From Histidinibacterium lentulum (GTDB lineage Bacteria > Pseudomonadota > Alphaproteobacteria > Rhodobacterales > Rhodobacteraceae): 64,000 bases of DNA. Below are positions 1 through 8,047 of this stretch, piece by piece. The DNA is taken from the NCBI RefSeq assembly GCF_003789055.1, contig NZ_ML119081.1, forward strand, positions 496,001 to 560,000, in the 5' to 3' direction. The notes beneath the pieces were generated by a model that was not told where the DNA came from, did no database searches, and saw only the letters and a program-made list of their open reading frames with translations. How positions within the stretch are numbered: the first letter of the stretch is position 1; every line of letters starts with the position of its first letter. The position numbers were made by a program, and so were the translations under genes.

Positions 1-514
1 CCAGCTCGCCCATGCAGCGCGTCAGTTCCGTCACCGACTCGTCCGGGTCCTGGAACGGCACGGACCCGAGGGCCATGAAGCGGTCGGGCCGGCGGGCCGC
101 CCATTCGGCCATGCCGTCGTTGAGCATCCGCGTTCCGACCACCGCGTGCTCGATCGGGGACTGGTAGTAGCACTGCGGCGGCGGCGGCGCGACGAGCTGC
201 ATGTCGATGCCCTGGGCGTCGAGCACGGCCAGCCGGTCGTCGAGATCCCTGATCGCCACGGGCCCGCGGTCCTTGTCCTGCTGGGCGTTGATGGCGGTCG
301 TCTCTTCGTTCGAGTGCTTCACCATCGCGATGCGCGAGGCGTCCACATGGGGCGCCATGTATTGGGCCGCTTCCGGGATCGCCACATGGGCATGCATGTC
401 CACGGTCTTGCTGTTCAGCCGCTTCTGACCGTCCGGGCGCGGGCGGGCTGCGGTGGGGCCGTAGCGGTTCACCGCATCGCCCATTTCGGCCGTGTCGATG
501 GTGCTGTGGGTCAT
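1..514 (-). CDS. Amidohydrolase family 2 (ACMSD-like), 3' part outside window
   Basis: The first 171 residues of a metal-dependent amidohydrolase resembling aminocarboxymuconate-semialdehyde decarboxylase (PF04909). The start is an ATG giving MTHSTIDTAE. The beta-1 metal motif VDMHAHVA supplies the HxH ligands, and later stretches (LDAQGIDMQLVAPPPPQCYY, PDRFMALGSVPFQDP) fit the family's TIM barrel. Family members decarboxylate or hydrolyse aromatic or other carboxylic substrates in the cytoplasm. The gene follows the ABC-transporter binding protein on the same strand after about 140 bases, so the imported compound or a breakdown product is a plausible substrate; that is inference. The C-terminal metal ligands lie outside the window, so intactness cannot be judged. 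Confidence 0.85.
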   Translation of the reverse strand, partial: MTHSTIDTAEMGDAVNRYGPTAARPRPDGQKRLNSKTVDMHAHVAIPEAAQYMAPHVDASRIAMVKHSNEETTAINAQQDKDRGPVAIRDLDDRLAVLDAQGIDMQLVAPPPPQCYYQSPIEHAVVGTRMLNDGMAEWAARRPDRFMALGSVPFQDPDESVTELTRCMGEL

Positions 515-583
515 GGTCTGTCCTTGGTCTGCTGCAAACGGGGCCGGCCGGGGGCCGGCGGAAATGGGGTCCTGTCGGAAGAA

Positions 584-605
584 CCCCCGCCACTCGGGGC
601 GGGGG
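584..605 (-). other. Intercistronic stem-loop between binding-protein and amidohydrolase genes
   Basis: CCCCCGCC and GGCGGGGG form a perfect 8-bp stem with a 6-base loop. It lies just after the binding-protein stop on the transcribed minus strand. There is no real U-tract after it, so an RNA-stabilising or attenuating hairpin is likelier than a full terminator. Such hairpins often raise binding-protein levels relative to the downstream gene. Confidence 0.5.
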
Positions 606-656
606 CAGGTGCCGGGCGCGGCACGGGGAGCGTCGCGCCCGGGGTCGTCGGGGGTG

Positions 657-1697
657 TTACTGGTTCTCTTCCATCCAGGCGGCGGCCTCGGCCTCGACCT
701 CGGCGCGGTCGAAATCGTTGGCGGCCTCGATGTAGATGTCGTTCAGGAAGTCCTCGGCCGGCACGATCTCCTCGATCGCACCGGACTCCAGAAACTGGGG
801 CTGGATGCTGTTCCAGACGTCGGGCTGAACATCGCCCAGGCGCTCGGTCGTCGAGAGGTTCATGCCGATCGACATGTCGAGGTAGAGCTGGCCCGCGTCC
901 TCGTTCTCCCACTCTTCCGGCACGGCCTGGCGCAGCATCTCGGCGACCGCCTCGGGGTTGACGGCGGCGACGTACATGCCCTTGGACCAGGCGCGCAGGA
1001 AGCCCTCCATCGCGTCGCGCTTCTCTTCCAGCGTGTCGGCGTTGGCGGCAAAGGTGTTCGCCGGGCTCGTCAGCAGCTCGGGAGGCGTGATCAGGTCGAC
1101 CTCGATCCCGTTGACGATCAGCGAGATCCAGTCCGGGGCCGCGCCCGAGATCGCCGAGACGTTGCCGTCGCGCATGGCGGCCGCGAGCGTCGGGCCGCTT
1201 TCGCCCAGAACCACCGTCTCCACATCGTCGATCGAGGCGCCGACGGTGTTCAGCGCGGCCTGCAGGAAGGAGCGGTCGCGGTCGGACACGAGACCCACGG
1301 TGGTCCCCACGAGATCCTCGATGGAGTCGACGTCGCTGCCCGCGGGCACGCCGATGCCCTCGGGGGCGTTCTGCATCACCTCGTAGACGGTGTTGATCGG
1401 CGCGCCCGCGTTGAGCGCGTTCACCGTCTCCACGGGGTCGAGCATCGCGAGATCGGCCTGGCCGTTCTGCACGAAGGCGACGTAGGGGATCGAGGTATCG
1501 GAGGGCAGCAGGTTCACGATGACCCCCTCCTCCTCGAAATAGCCGAGCGCCTCGCCCACCACCAGCGGGTAGAAGTTGGTGGACCGCGGCAGCGGGTTGA
1601 TCATGTTGACCGTGGTCATGTCCTGAGCAAGACCTATTGCCGGGACCGACGTGACGGCGATGGCCGTCGAAACAAGCAGTGTGTTGAACTTGGTCAT
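657..1697 (-). CDS. ABC transporter substrate-binding protein, NMT1/SsuA-like (NitT/TauT type)
   Basis: A 346-residue periplasmic binding protein. Residues 1-24 are a signal peptide with a hydrophobic core and cleavage near GLAQ-DM. The mature part has the NMT1/THI5-like pattern: an N-terminal PLVVGEALGYFEEEGVIV segment, then FVQNGQADLAMLDP and the second-lobe DLVGTTVGLVSDRDR. It should capture a small ligand and deliver it to the two permeases encoded just upstream on the same strand. The NMT1 superfamily covers sulfonates, nitrate, thiamine precursors and aromatic acids, so sequence alone does not fix the ligand. The downstream amidohydrolase favours a ring-derived or carboxylated compound, as inference. 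Confidence 0.88.
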   Translation of the reverse strand: MTKFNTLLVSTAIAVTSVPAIGLAQDMTTVNMINPLPRSTNFYPLVVGEALGYFEEEGVIVNLLPSDTSIPYVAFVQNGQADLAMLDPVETVNALNAGAPINTVYEVMQNAPEGIGVPAGSDVDSIEDLVGTTVGLVSDRDRSFLQAALNTVGASIDDVETVVLGESGPTLAAAMRDGNVSAISGAAPDWISLIVNGIEVDLITPPELLTSPANTFAANADTLEEKRDAMEGFLRAWSKGMYVAAVNPEAVAEMLRQAVPEEWENEDAGQLYLDMSIGMNLSTTERLGDVQPDVWNSIQPQFLESGAIEEIVPAEDFLNDIYIEAANDFDRAEVEAEAAAWMEENQ

Positions 1698-1717
1698 TTT
1701 CCCAAACCTCCCAGGGA

Positions 1718-2578
1718 TCAGTCTTCTTCCTTGCCCATCAGCGCCGTCCAGCGCCGGGCCTTAGCGCGGGACGCGGCGGCCCTGCGCGATTCACGACGCC
1801 AGAACACCACGCGGTCGTCGAGAAATTCCATGGAGTAGAACAGGATGAGCCCGATCAGGGTCATGCTGAGCAGCGCCGCGATGGACGACGCCATGTTGAG
1901 CTGGAACGAGAACCGGCTCATCAGCACGCCGACACCGGCGGTGGCCTGGGCGAACTCCGCCACCACCGCGCCGATCAGCGCCGTTGTCAGGCCGATCTTG
2001 AAGCCCGCGAACATCAGCGGCAGCGCCGAGGGCACCCGCAGCTTCAGGAACACCTGGCGGTCGGTCGCGCCGACCGACCGGAACAGATCCTCCCTGTCGC
2101 CATGGCGCTGCACGAGGCCGGTCAGCGTGTTCACATAGATCGGGAAGAACGAGATGATCGCCGCCAGCGCCATCTTCGATCCCATGCCGTAGCCGAACCA
2201 GGCGATGATCACGGGCGTCAGCGCGATGCCCGGCGTCACGTTCAGCACGATGGCGTAGGGCGAGACGTAGCGCTTGAAGGGCTCGTTCAGCGCCGAGGCG
2301 ACGGCCAGCGACACCGCGACCGCGGCACCGATCAGAAAGCCCACCACCGCTTCGGTCAGGGTGATGAAGAAATGCTCGTAGATCGTCCGCTCGGTGACGT
2401 AGAGCTTCCAGATCGCCGCGGCGACGGCGGACGGCTGCGGGATCATGATCGAGGTGATCACCCCGGTCATCACCGCGAGTTCCCACAAGGCCAGGATCGC
2501 GACAAAGAGCAGCAGGTGCGGCAGCAGCCCGAAGGCTCCGCCGGTCAGGCGCGAGGGGCGTTGGCTGACGTCACTCAT
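1718..2578 (-). CDS. ABC transporter permease (second of pair)
   Basis: A 286-residue inner-membrane permease of the BPD_transp_1 family with about six membrane segments. The EAA loop that docks on the ATPase is seen as DLFRSVGATDRQVFLKLRVPSALPLMFAG. Its start overlaps the end of the preceding permease by 8 bases, which implies translational coupling and a heteromeric pore. The basic C-terminal tail (RRESRRAAASRAKARR) is cytoplasmic. It belongs to the ATPase-permease-permease-binding protein operon. Confidence 0.88.
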   Translation of the reverse strand: MSDVSQRPSRLTGGAFGLLPHLLLFVAILALWELAVMTGVITSIMIPQPSAVAAAIWKLYVTERTIYEHFFITLTEAVVGFLIGAAVAVSLAVASALNEPFKRYVSPYAIVLNVTPGIALTPVIIAWFGYGMGSKMALAAIISFFPIYVNTLTGLVQRHGDREDLFRSVGATDRQVFLKLRVPSALPLMFAGFKIGLTTALIGAVVAEFAQATAGVGVLMSRFSFQLNMASSIAALLSMTLIGLILFYSMEFLDDRVVFWRRESRRAAASRAKARRWTALMGKEED

Positions 2579-3437
2579 CGAGAGCTTCCTTCATCTTGCG
2601 GCGGCGGCGCCGTCCGACCCGCTCCAGCCCGGGCTCGTGCTTCCAGAAGGCGACATGGTGGTCGACCCACTCCATGCCGCGGAAGATGAGGAAGCCGAGG
2701 ATCGTCAGGGTGAAGATGCAGGCGAAGGCCGAGGCCATGTTGAGGTTGCGGGTGTAGACGAGGATCAGCGAGCCGATCCCCTCGTTGCGCTGGATGAACT
2801 CCGCCACCAGCGCGCCCGACAGCGCCGCGGTCAGGGCCAGCCGTTCCCCGGCCATGATGACGGGCACGGCGTCGGGCAGCACCAGCTTTCGCAGTGTCTG
2901 CCATTTCGACGCGCCGAGGCTGCGGAACAGCTCCAGCCGGTCTTCGTCCACGTTCACGACGCCCGACAAGGTGTTGATGAAGGGGGCGAAAAAGCACACG
3001 AGCATGATGATCGCGACCTTCGAGGGCGCACCGAACCCCAGCGCCGCGATCAGGAGAGGCGCCACGGCAATCCGCGGCGTGGCCTCGAGCACGATGACGT
3101 AGGGCTTGATGAACCGCCGCACCAGCGGGTTGAACCCCACCAGCGCGCCGAGACCCACGCCCAGGATCGACCCCGCGGCGAAGCCGGCGAAGACCAGGAT
3201 CATCGTGGCGTAGAGATGGTACCAGACGTTGCCGTTCTGGACATAGATCAGCCAGAAAGAGCGCAGGATGTTCGAGGGCCGCGGATAGAACAGCGGATCG
3301 AGCCAGCCTGCCCGGCTGCCGATCTCCCAGAGCGCGATCAGCGTCAGGAAGATCCCCGCATGGGTCAGGATACGGCGCTGGCGCAGCGAGAGGCCGCCGC
3401 CCGCGCCTTCGGAAAGGGTGCTGTCGCTCACGGCCAT
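2571..3437 (-). CDS. ABC transporter permease (first of pair)
   Basis: A 288-residue inner-membrane permease paralogous to its neighbour. About six hydrophobic helices are visible, with the EAA loop ELFRSLGASKWQTLRKLVLPDAVP. The start codon overlaps the ATPase stop by one base and the end overlaps the next permease by 8 bases, so the three genes are tightly coupled. Two different permeases imply a heterodimeric channel. The substrate is unknown; the architecture is that of NitT/TauT-type importers. Confidence 0.88.
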   Translation of the reverse strand: MAVSDSTLSEGAGGGLSLRQRRILTHAGIFLTLIALWEIGSRAGWLDPLFYPRPSNILRSFWLIYVQNGNVWYHLYATMILVFAGFAAGSILGVGLGALVGFNPLVRRFIKPYVIVLEATPRIAVAPLLIAALGFGAPSKVAIIMLVCFFAPFINTLSGVVNVDEDRLELFRSLGASKWQTLRKLVLPDAVPVIMAGERLALTAALSGALVAEFIQRNEGIGSLILVYTRNLNMASAFACIFTLTILGFLIFRGMEWVDHHVAFWKHEPGLERVGRRRRRKMKEALDE

Positions 3438-4228
3438 CAGTGATCCTCGCCGAGAATCTCGCGCACCTGCGCCACGAGCTGGTTGAATTCCAGCGAGGTC
3501 TGCAGCGAGAGCGGGCGCGGCCGTTCGAAGGGCACATCGACGACCGAGGCGATCCGGCCGGGCCGCGGCGTCATCACATAGACGTGGTCGGCGAGATAGA
3601 TCGCCTCGGCAATGTTGTGGGTGACGAAGATGGTCGTGGCCCCCACCTCGCCCACGATCCGCATCAGCTCCACGTTCAGCCGTTCGCGGGTGAACTCGTC
3701 CAAGGCCCCGAAGGGCTCGTCGAGAAGAAGCAGGTCGGCGCCGGTCTGCAGCAGCCGCGCCAGCGCCACGCGCTGCTGCATGCCGCCCGAAAGCTGGCTC
3801 GGGAAGGCAAAGCGGAAATCCTTCAGCCCCACCAGCTTCAGCAGGTCCGAGGCGTGTTTCTGGTCGGCCTTGGTGACCTTGCGCGTCATCTCGGTCGGCA
3901 GAAGCACGTTCTCGATCGCCGTGCGCCAGTCGAGCAGCGTGGCCTTCTGGAACATCATCCCGATGTCCTGCCGTGGTCCGGTCACCTTGGTGCCGTGGAC
4001 CGTGACATCCCCGCTCGAGGGCTCGATCAGCCCGGAGATCAGGCGCAGCAGCGTGGACTTGCCGCAGCCCGACGGGCCGACGAGCGAGATGAAGCTGCCC
4101 TTCGGTATCTCGAAGTTCGCCCCTTCCAGCGCCACGACGCTGCCGCCGGCGAAGGTTTTTCCGACATTGCGGCCCGATACGACGATCTCGTCGCTTCCGA
4201 CGCGGGCCTCAGCGGCTTGCATGTTCAT
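3437..4228 (-). CDS. ABC transporter ATP-binding protein (NitT/TauT type)
   Basis: A 263-residue cytoplasmic ATPase powering the importer. Walker A is GPSGCGKS at residues 51-58, the signature is LSGGMQQR, Walker B is LLLLDEPFGALD, and the switch histidine lies in IFVTHNIAEAI. This matches the SsuB/TauB group. It is the first gene of the transporter operon and has the only sizeable upstream gap of the set, which holds a repeated 12-mer and a 12-bp palindrome (annotated separately). ATG is the first good start. Confidence 0.92.
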   Translation of the reverse strand: MNMQAAEARVGSDEIVVSGRNVGKTFAGGSVVALEGANFEIPKGSFISLVGPSGCGKSTLLRLISGLIEPSSGDVTVHGTKVTGPRQDIGMMFQKATLLDWRTAIENVLLPTEMTRKVTKADQKHASDLLKLVGLKDFRFAFPSQLSGGMQQRVALARLLQTGADLLLLDEPFGALDEFTRERLNVELMRIVGEVGATTIFVTHNIAEAIYLADHVYVMTPRPGRIASVVDVPFERPRPLSLQTSLEFNQLVAQVREILGEDH

Positions 4229-4271
4229 CTTGCCTCCCTGGGTCCCCGGCGGCCTGTCTTGCCGGGGCCTT

Positions 4272-4296
4272 CTGATATTTCACTGATAGCGCTATC
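4272..4296. promoter_or_regulatory. Candidate operator region of the ABC operon
   Basis: Two adjacent signals lie 44-68 bases upstream of the ATPase start. The first is the 12-mer CTGATATTTCAC, repeated exactly upstream of the neighbouring GntR gene. The second is the perfect 12-bp palindrome GATAGCGCTATC, with a central CG step as in LacI-family operators; it extends imperfectly on both sides. AT-rich motifs stand out in this GC-rich background. Regulator binding is inference. Confidence 0.45.
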
Positions 4297-4327
4297 GGTA
4301 TCCCTTGGTACACCTCACGCATCGCCG

Positions 4328-4981
4328 TCACCCCACGATCGGCCGGCTGTCGAGTTTCCGCATGATCTGCATCCGCGAGCGGCGGACATGCCGGGTCGAG
4401 CAGCGCACGGCCGCGGCCGCGTTCCGGGCCTGCAACGCGTCGATGATCGCCAGGTGATCCTTGAGCGCGAGAGAGGCCCGGTCCTCCCCGTCCAGCACCG
4501 GCCCCAGCGACACGAGGCAGAGCCGGTCGTAGTTCTCCATAAGCTTCTCGACGCTCTCGGCCAGACGCCGGTTGCCCGACATCCGCGCGATCGTGCTGTG
4601 AAACTCACGGTTGTATCGGGCGAAGGCCGTCATGTTGCCGGTATCCGCCTCACGGAAGTCGTCCAGCGCGGCCAGCTGCGAATTGGTCGCCTCGGCCGCG
4701 ATCTTGCGCAGGCAGGCGGCCTCCAGGACCGCACGCATCTCCAGGATATCCTCGGCATCCCCCACCGCGATGGGCGCGACGCGGTGCCCGCGCCGCGGCT
4801 CGATCTCGATCAGGCCCTCGAACTCCAGCTTCTGCAGCGCGTCGCGGATCGGCGATTTCGACACGCCGTAGCGCTTCGCCAGCTCCACCTCCCGCAGCTC
4901 CTCACCGGGCTTGAGCCCGCAGGTCAGGATATCCTGCCGCAGCTCTTCGAACACCCGATGACGTATGAGACCGGAATTCAT
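4328..4981 (-). CDS. GntR-family transcriptional regulator, FCD subfamily
   Basis: A 217-residue cytoplasmic regulator. Residues 1-70 hold the winged helix-turn-helix (ELAKRYGVSKSPIRDALQKLEFEGLI), and residues 80-210 an FCD effector domain rich in helices, with the metal/ligand-type pattern (NREFHSTIARMSGNRRL, DHLAIIDAL). FCD regulators usually repress uptake and catabolic genes until a small carboxylated metabolite binds. It sits just upstream of the ABC operon on the same strand, and both promoters share a 12-mer, so it probably controls the transporter and itself. Start: ATG behind a GGGGG-type ribosome site. Confidence 0.88.
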   Translation of the reverse strand: MNSGLIRHRVFEELRQDILTCGLKPGEELREVELAKRYGVSKSPIRDALQKLEFEGLIEIEPRRGHRVAPIAVGDAEDILEMRAVLEAACLRKIAAEATNSQLAALDDFREADTGNMTAFARYNREFHSTIARMSGNRRLAESVEKLMENYDRLCLVSLGPVLDGEDRASLALKDHLAIIDALQARNAAAAVRCSTRHVRRSRMQIMRKLDSRPIVG

Positions 4982-4989
4982 GGATCCCC

Positions 4990-5001
4990 CTGATATTTCA
5001 C
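4990..5001. promoter_or_regulatory. Second copy of the CTGATATTTCAC 12-mer
   Basis: Exact copy of the 12-mer found upstream of the ABC operon, here 9-20 bases before the GntR start codon. The position would suit autoregulation by interference with transcription or translation. Binding is untested. Confidence 0.4.
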
Positions 5002-5063
5002 CAACGGTGCGACAACTGGTCCTTCGCCGTCAAGTGATTCGCTTCGCCGCGGCGCGGCGCCAG

Positions 5064-5942
5064 TCAGACCGAGGTCTGGTAGGTCTCTGGCACCCATCGG
5101 TACGAGGGGCCGTCCCTCTCCACGAAGCCGAGCGCCGGGAACGGCATGTGATGGCCGATCACCATCAGGTCGTCCGCCGCCGCCATGTCGAGGACCCGCT
5201 TCCGGGTCGCGATCGCCTGCTCGCGGTCGTCATCGAAGGCGACGGGGCTTTCGGGATGACGCAGCGAGAACACGTAGTGATTGGCGATGTCGCCCCAGAT
5301 CAGGACCTGCCGCCCGCCGCTCTCCAGCCGGTACATCATGTGACCGGGCGAATGGCCGAAGGCCGCCTCGGCGGTCAGACCCGGCACGACCGTGTCGCCA
5401 TCCTCGAGAAACGTCATGCGCTCCGCGAGGGGCACGACGATGTCGAGGAACATCTCGCGGTTCTTCTCGCGCTGCGGCGGCACCCTGGCGCCGCTCTTCC
5501 ATTCGTCGAACTCCATCCGGCCGATGGCGTAGCGGGCATTGGGAAACGCATCCCCGTCCGGACCGCGCAGACCGAGGATGTGGTCGGGATGCACATGGGT
5601 CAGCGCCACCAGCGTCACATCCGCCGCGGCGACCCCTGCCCGGCCCAGCCGCTCCACCAGCTGCCCCGTGCCGTCCGCATGGCCCGCCGCGCCGAACCCC
5701 GCGTCGATCAGCACCGTCTCACCGGCGGTCTCCACCAGAGTCGGCACGAAACCATGGGCCATCCGGTCCCAGGGCAGGCGGTTCGCGGCCGCGATGGCCT
5801 GAAGCTCGTCGTCGGACTTGTCTAGGCAGAACGGCGGGCGCACCGCGTCCCGCATCACGACTCCGTCGAGCACCGTCGTCACCTGCGCCTCGCCCAGATG
5901 GAACCGGCGCAGCTCCGCCCGGATTTCAGTCCTGTCGGTCAT
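5064..5942 (-). CDS. MBL-fold metallo-hydrolase
   Basis: A 292-residue metallo-beta-lactamase-fold hydrolase without a signal peptide. The metal motif is THVHPDHI (H116, H118, D120, H121), followed by H201 in FGHSPGH, D218 in WGDIANH and H264 in VIGHHMPFP, so the binuclear site looks complete. The length and layout resemble AHL-lactonase or organophosphate-hydrolase-like members, but the substrate cannot be read from sequence. It is divergent from the cupin and SLC13 genes, with an AT-rich palindrome in the shared promoter region, and may hydrolyse an ester or lactone within the same pathway. Confidence 0.85.
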   Translation of the reverse strand: MTDRTEIRAELRRFHLGEAQVTTVLDGVVMRDAVRPPFCLDKSDDELQAIAAANRLPWDRMAHGFVPTLVETAGETVLIDAGFGAAGHADGTGQLVERLGRAGVAAADVTLVALTHVHPDHILGLRGPDGDAFPNARYAIGRMEFDEWKSGARVPPQREKNREMFLDIVVPLAERMTFLEDGDTVVPGLTAEAAFGHSPGHMMYRLESGGRQVLIWGDIANHYVFSLRHPESPVAFDDDREQAIATRKRVLDMAAADDLMVIGHHMPFPALGFVERDGPSYRWVPETYQTSV

Positions 5943-5982
5943 CTCGTCTCTCCCTGCGTCGAGCCGCTGGACACGGCGCTTG

Positions 5983-6000
5983 ATTTATCGAATGATAAAT
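5983..6000. promoter_or_regulatory. Perfect 7-4-7 palindrome in divergent promoter region
   Basis: ATTTATCGAATGATAAAT is a perfect inverted repeat (7-bp arms, 4-bp centre) between the MBL hydrolase and the divergent cupin gene, 41-58 bases before the hydrolase start. Its AT content is far above the surroundings. It is a good candidate operator for a dimeric regulator such as the nearby GntR protein. Confidence 0.5.
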
Positions 6001-6099
6001 AGAAGCGCGGGAGGGCCGAGGTCAATCGCCGCGTCGCGAGCGGCGGTTGCATGCCGATCGCAGAAGATCACGGACCAAGGACGCTACGGAGGACAGATC

Positions 6100-6549
6100 A
6101 TGGCAGACGGCGCAGCCCCCAGGACGGATCACGTCGAGATGGCGCAGGACCCCGCCGCCTTCGCGCATTGGCCGCCCGGCCTCCATGACGAGCTTCTGGC
6201 TCATGTGGACAACGGCTGCGTGGGCACGACGCTGCTGTCCGAGACCGACCGCGTCCGCGTCTGGCACCTCGAGATCCCCGTGGGCGGGCGGTTCCACTTC
6301 CACCGCCACGTCATGCCCTATTTCTGGACCGCGCTGACCGCCGGCAAGGCCCGCAGCTACTTCGCCGACGGCCGCATCGCCGATACCGAGTATTTCAAGG
6401 GCGAGACCCGCCATTTCCACTATGGCGCGGGCGAATCGATGGCTCATTCGCTGGAGAACATCGGCGATACGCCCCTCGCCTTCACCACGGTGGAGTTCCT
6501 CGACGGCGAGAACCCGGCGCTCGAGGTGCCCGCCTCCGTGCGCCTCTGA
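6100..6549 (+). CDS. Cupin-fold small protein
   Basis: A 149-residue single-domain protein. The start is the ATG of MADGAAPRTD, preceded by GGAGGA at a good distance; the open frame runs further upstream but has no ribosome site there. The centre has RFHFHRHVMPYFW, a cupin-type histidine cluster, and a second part GESMAHSLENIGDTPLAFTTVEF typical of the second cupin motif. Cupins bind metals and serve as dioxygenases, isomerases or sensors. It is 21 bases ahead of an SLC13 permease on the same strand and probably co-transcribed with it. Confidence 0.8.
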   Translation: MADGAAPRTDHVEMAQDPAAFAHWPPGLHDELLAHVDNGCVGTTLLSETDRVRVWHLEIPVGGRFHFHRHVMPYFWTALTAGKARSYFADGRIADTEYFKGETRHFHYGAGESMAHSLENIGDTPLAFTTVEFLDGENPALEVPASVRL

Positions 6550-6570
6550 TCCGGGGCCGACAGCGCCCGC

Positions 6571-7941
6571 ATGCGTCCCAGCCTTGCCCAGGGACTCGCC
6601 GCGCTCGTCGTGGCGGGCGCCGCCCTGACGGTCCTCGCGACTGGCCCCGATGACATGATGATCCGGGTCGCGGCGGTGTCCGCGGCCTCGATCCTCCTCT
6701 TTGCCACCCGCGTCCTGCCCGAGGCGGTGACCGCGGCGGCGACCTTCCTCGGTTTCATCGCCCTCGCCGCGGCACCGCCCGAGGTGATCTTCTCGGGCTT
6801 CGCCACGGGGGGCTTCTGGCTTCTCTTCGGCGGGCTCGTGATCGGCACCGCGGTGACCGAAACCGGCCTCGGCCGCCAGGTCGCGGACCGAATCCACCGG
6901 CGCACCGGCGCCTCCTACTCCCGCGCCGTCTGGCTTCTGGCCTTGGGGGGCCTGGGCCTCGCGCTCATCGTGCCATCGGCGATCCCGCGCGCCGTGGTGA
7001 TGACACCCATCGCGGTCTCTCTGGCCGAGGCGATGGGCTACCGCTCCGGCTCGCGCGAGCAGATCGGCCTCGCGATCACCGCCGCCACGGCGACGCTCCT
7101 GCCCACCTACCCGTTTCTGCCCGCGAACCTGCCCGCGATCATAGAGGTGGGCGCAATCGAGGCGCTCTACGGCGTGACCACCACCTACGGCGCCTTCTTT
7201 CTCGAACAGATGCCCGTGAACCTCGTGCGCTTCGCCGTGCTGGTGCCGCTGATGATCCTCTTCGCGCGCGGCGGCACGCCGCCCACCTCACGCCCCGAGG
7301 CCCGGCCGCCCGAGCCGCTGAGCGGGGCCCAGGCGCGGCTTCTGCTGCTGCTCTTCGGGGCGGTGGCGCTCTGGGCGACGGACACCTGGCACGGCATCGC
7401 GCCCGCCTGGATCGCGCTCGGCTGCGCGACCCTCGTGCTCTGGCCCGCCTTCGGCATCTTCGACGCCACCGCCATGCGCACGAAGATCGACCTGTCGGTC
7501 GCGTTCTTCCTCGCCGCCGTCTTCGCCGTCAGCGCGGTGGCGGGCCATACGGGCCTTGCGGACGCGCTCGCCGGGGCGACGGTGCCGCTCCTGCACCTGG
7601 GCGAGGCGGGCGGGCTGCGCGATCTTTACGCCATCACCGGCCTGTCGATCCTCGTCTCGCACCTGACGACCGCCCCCGCCGCCCCCGTGCTCCTGGCGCC
7701 CCTTGCCGGGGAAATGGCCACTGCCACGGGCTGGCCGATCAACATCGTGTCAACGACGCATCTGATCGGCATCGCCACGACGATCCTGCCCTACCAGGCG
7801 CCGCCCTTCATCCTCGCCATCGCCCTCGGCCGCATCCCGCTGAAGCCGCTGACCCTTGTCTGCGCCGTGCTTGCCCTTGCCGTGCTGACGCTGGGCATGC
7901 CGCTGACATGGCTGTGGTGGCGGCTTCTGGGGCTGGTGTGA
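6571..7941 (+). CDS. SLC13-family (DASS-type) permease
   Basis: A 456-residue, very hydrophobic inner-membrane protein with about 11-12 helices. The repeated half motifs of divalent anion:sodium symporters are visible, including VPSAIPRAVVMTPIAVSLAEAM in the first half and STTHLIGIATTILPYQAPPF in the second. Family members carry dicarboxylates, sulfate or related anions. It follows the cupin gene closely. With the ABC importer and two hydrolases nearby it suggests a locus handling organic acids, as inference. Confidence 0.82.
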   Translation: MRPSLAQGLAALVVAGAALTVLATGPDDMMIRVAAVSAASILLFATRVLPEAVTAAATFLGFIALAAAPPEVIFSGFATGGFWLLFGGLVIGTAVTETGLGRQVADRIHRRTGASYSRAVWLLALGGLGLALIVPSAIPRAVVMTPIAVSLAEAMGYRSGSREQIGLAITAATATLLPTYPFLPANLPAIIEVGAIEALYGVTTTYGAFFLEQMPVNLVRFAVLVPLMILFARGGTPPTSRPEARPPEPLSGAQARLLLLLFGAVALWATDTWHGIAPAWIALGCATLVLWPAFGIFDATAMRTKIDLSVAFFLAAVFAVSAVAGHTGLADALAGATVPLLHLGEAGGLRDLYAITGLSILVSHLTTAPAAPVLLAPLAGEMATATGWPINIVSTTHLIGIATTILPYQAPPFILAIALGRIPLKPLTLVCAVLALAVLTLGMPLTWLWWRLLGLV

Positions 7942-7959
7942 CCCGAGAGGAAAGGGGGA

Positions 7960-8034
7960 TGGTGGGTGATGAGGGATTTGAACCCCCGACATCTTCGATG
8001 TGAACGAAGCGCTCTACCACTGAGCTAATCACCC
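7960..8034 (-). tRNA. tRNA-Val (anticodon CAC)
   Basis: A 75-nucleotide cloverleaf read on the minus strand. The 7-bp acceptor stem is GGGTGAT/ATCACCC, the D arm has GCTCAGTGGTAGAGC, the anticodon stem CTTCG/CGAAG holds the loop TTCACAT, and the T arm has GGGGGTTCAAATCCCTC. The anticodon CAC reads GTG valine codons. Discriminator A and CCA are encoded. It stands alone, 14 bases from the end of the HU-like gene. Confidence 0.97.
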
Positions 8035-8047
8035 GTGGGCGCAGGCT

